Positions 7,461 through 9,071 of a stretch of 9,071 nt of DNA are shown here, one piece after another (the first letter of the stretch is position 1; each line of letters begins with the position of its first letter). This DNA comes from Chloroflexia bacterium (GTDB taxonomy: Bacteria > Chloroflexota > Chloroflexia > Thermomicrobiales > UBA6265), in the NCBI GenBank assembly GCA_013698305.1, contig JACCVC010000148.1, positions 1 to 9,071 on the forward strand. The letters run 5' to 3'. Made by a program: the position numbers and the translations under genes. The notes under the pieces are model-generated. The model made no database searches. It saw only the letters and a list, made by a program, of their open reading frames with translations, and was not told the DNA's origin.

Positions 7461-7670
7461 CACCGGACTAGCGGAAATCGCAGCGAAACCGTCGCCTGGA
7501 TTCGTCGGCGACATGGGCAGACATGTCGGTCAGCTCACTAATCGCCTCCCTACGCACCAGGTAAAAAACTCTCAAACGCCCTGGGTAGATCGCCGTCTGC
7601 TCCATGAGGGCTGGACGTCCGTTGCTAGCAGCGAGCAGCATGAACTCGCCGGACGAACGTTTAAGGCGGG
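7461..7670. other. Convergent intergenic region with overlapping inverted repeats
   Basis: This 210-nt region lies between the 3' ends of the methyltransferase and selA genes. It contains two overlapping perfect inverted repeats, GTCGCC/GGCGAC (7491-7512, 10-nt loop) and CGACATG/CATGTCG (7509-7528, 6-nt loop). It also contains an 8-bp palindrome GGACGTCC (7613-7620) and a weak CCAGG/CCTGG pair (7557-7584) enclosing an A6 run. A minus-strand frame with a TTG start (7674 to 7468, 68 codons) overlaps the selA stop, but it resembles no family I know. I searched both strands for a tRNA-Sec (long variable arm, TCA anticodon, T-loop) and found none. Confidence 0.5.
7509..7528. repeat. Inverted repeat with 7-bp stem between convergent genes
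   Basis: CGACATG and CATGTCG are perfect inverted copies around a 6-nt loop. The position, 49 nt after the methyltransferase stop, suits a transcript end. No T-run follows on either strand. It shares arm bases with a second inverted repeat at 7491-7512, so the two stems exclude each other in RNA. It could be a weak terminator, a protein-binding site or chance. Confidence 0.35.
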
Positions 7671-9071
7671 TCAACCATTATGCACACCGCTGTAAGCACA
7701 CGGGGATACGAGTGCGTTCCCCATCGACTCCGTCAACAGTTCATCGTCTCGAGGCATAATCGTCCGCAACTCGACCAGGACAGCGTTTTCCTCGATCCGC
7801 CCGAACACTGGCACTGGCGTCGCCTGCCGGAGAGACCGGGCAAGCTCTGACACCTCTCCGGATGTCGAAGCCTTGAGCCTGACCGCATGTCCCGCCAGTG
7901 ACTGGCCCGGCAATGAACCGCCACCAACGAAGTTGACAGTGGAGACACTGTCGACCTCGATGCCGTTCGAACCCAGCAATGCGGCGATGTGCTCGGCGCG
8001 ATGCCGAAGCGAGGACTCGGAAGCAGCGATGGACATCCATACCGGAACCGACCTCTCGTGATCACCGCGCAGGTAATGCCGCAATGTCTCCGCTAGTCCC
8101 GCCAAGGAGGTCTTGTCGGCGCGGACCGCGCGTGCCAGCGGATACGAAGCGATCTGATCGATCAAGCGTCGCTTGCCGCAGATGATGCCGGCCTGTGGAC
8201 CGCCCAGCAACTTGTCGCCGCTGAACGTCACAACGTCCGCTCCCGCTCCGATGGACTCCTGCACCGTCGGCTCGTGATCGATGCCGTACGTCTCGGTCCC
8301 GACGAGCGTGCCGCTGCCCAAATCCTCGATCAGAATCGCTCCTGTCAAATCGGCAATACCCCGCAACTCCGCCAATGATGGCGAGGCGACAAATCCCTGA
8401 ATCGAGAAGTTGCTCGGGTGAACCTTGAGGAATAACTCTGCGCCATCACTTGCTGCTCTGGCGTAATCTCGCGCATACGTACGATTGGTCGTGCCGACCT
8501 CCATCAGCGCCGCGCCTGACTGGGCGAGGACATCCGGAATCCGAAAGCCTCCCCCGATCTCGACCGCCTCCGACCGTGAAACCGCGACCTTCTTCCCGTG
8601 CGCCAGCGCGGTGAGCGCGAGCAATACAGCAGCCGCATTGTTGTTGACCACCAGGCTCTGTTCCGCTCCGGCGAGGATCAAAAGCAGTGTCGAGATCTCG
8701 TCCATGCGACCGCCGCGCTGGCCCGACACTGGATCGATTTCAAGGGCGACCGAACTCGATGCCGCCATGCGCATAGCTGCCGCGGCGCGTTCGCTGACCG
8801 GTGCCCGTCCCAAATTCGTATGAACCACGATGCCCGTGCCGTTCAGCGCACGACCCAGCCTGGGAGACGAGAGAGTTTGAGCCAACTGTTCCAGCCGCCG
8901 CGCCACCAGCAATCCGGGATCATCCTGTGACCCAGACTGGAGTTCCTGGCGAATCTGGTCTTGAACTTGCCTGGCGAGCGTCAGAGCAAGTTCAGGCGCG
9001 ATTACCCCGGCCATCCGTTCGGAAATCAGGTCGGCGATTGCGTTGACCGGCGGGATAGATCGGAAGGCGTC
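7671..9071 (-). CDS. selA: L-seryl-tRNA(Sec) selenium transferase SelA (5' end cut by right edge)
   Basis: SelA is a pyridoxal-phosphate enzyme that converts Ser-tRNA(Sec) to selenocysteinyl-tRNA(Sec) with selenophosphate. Counting from the first visible codon (9071-9069), the motifs are VVHTNLGRA (82-90), VNNNAAAV (141-148), EVGTTNRT (191-198), SNFSIQGF (220-227), and SFSGDKLLGGPQAG with the PLP lysine at residue 287 (codon 8213-8211). An ATG at 9014 is not the true start. The frame stays open to the edge, and the 19 codons before that ATG read FRSIPPVNAIADLI, which matches the SelA N-terminal tRNA-binding domain. E. coli SelA has its PLP lysine at 295, so only about 8 residues should be missing. 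The C-terminus ends about a dozen residues beyond the usual end (tail VSPCAYSGVHNG). The presence of the N-terminal domain argues against the short SelA-like proteins of other function. The usual partner selB does not follow downstream. Confidence 0.95.
   Translation of the reverse strand, partial: DAFRSIPPVNAIADLISERMAGVIAPELALTLARQVQDQIRQELQSGSQDDPGLLVARRLEQLAQTLSSPRLGRALNGTGIVVHTNLGRAPVSERAAAAMRMAASSSVALEIDPVSGQRGGRMDEISTLLLILAGAEQSLVVNNNAAAVLLALTALAHGKKVAVSRSEAVEIGGGFRIPDVLAQSGAALMEVGTTNRTYARDYARAASDGAELFLKVHPSNFSIQGFVASPSLAELRGIADLTGAILIEDLGSGTLVGTETYGIDHEPTVQESIGAGADVVTFSGDKLLGGPQAGIICGKRRLIDQIASYPLARAVRADKTSLAGLAETLRHYLRGDHERSVPVWMSIAASESSLRHRAEHIAALLGSNGIEVDSVSTVNFVGGGSLPGQSLAGHAVRLKASTSGEVSELARSLRQATPVPVFGRIEENAVLVELRTIMPRDDELLTESMGNALVSPCAYSGVHNG

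Noticed and set aside
7461..7670. A possible tRNA-Sec (selC) next to selA, suggested by a GGGCTGGAC stretch at 7608-7616
   Set aside because: No TCA anticodon loop, no T-arm of the GGTTCGAATCC type, and no 8-bp acceptor stem could be found on either strand.
7671..9014. SelA starting at the ATG at 9014
   Set aside because: The frame is open for 19 more codons to the window edge, and those codons match the SelA N-terminal domain, so the gene is truncated by the window.

Overview
The window is about 60% GC by eye and densely packed with bacterial housekeeping genes. Proteins resemble those of Gram-positive and Chloroflexota lineages: a PcrA-type helicase with a C-terminal Tudor-like tail, and a dgt-dnaG pair. 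A Chloroflexota (Thermomicrobia-like) source is my best guess, inferred from gene order and general protein character. A database search would be needed to confirm it.

Layout, left to right. (1) Positions 1-698, minus strand: a promoter, a tRNA with anticodon CAT and, 26 nt downstream, the 5' part of tilS (tRNA-Ile lysidine synthetase), which runs off the left edge. (2) Positions 834-6119, plus strand: a tight three-gene cluster, pcrA/uvrD helicase, dGTPase-family HD phosphohydrolase and dnaG primase. The gaps are 16 and 20 nt, so one transcript for DNA replication and repair and dNTP control is likely. (3) Positions 6366-7460, plus strand: a stand-alone SAM-dependent methyltransferase of the Rv2258c type, with its own strong ribosome binding site, after a 246-nt gap. 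(4) Positions 7671-9071, minus strand: selA (selenocysteine synthase), convergent with the methyltransferase. It lacks only its first few codons, which lie beyond the right edge.

Two tRNA-linked themes flank the replication cluster. TilS converts the CAU anticodon of tRNA-Ile2 so that it reads AUA, and a CAU tRNA lies directly upstream of tilS. SelA converts Ser-tRNA(Sec) to Sec-tRNA(Sec), so the organism probably makes selenoproteins. No selB, selC (tRNA-Sec) or selD is visible here.

I found no CRISPR array, insertion sequence, prophage, toxin-antitoxin pair or defence island. Most of the window is ordinary, and I do not see a clearly new biological system. The observations most worth a second look are the tRNA-CAU/tilS operon, selA without its usual partner downstream, a roughly 19-residue insertion in the DnaG Toprim region, and the methyltransferase after dnaG.
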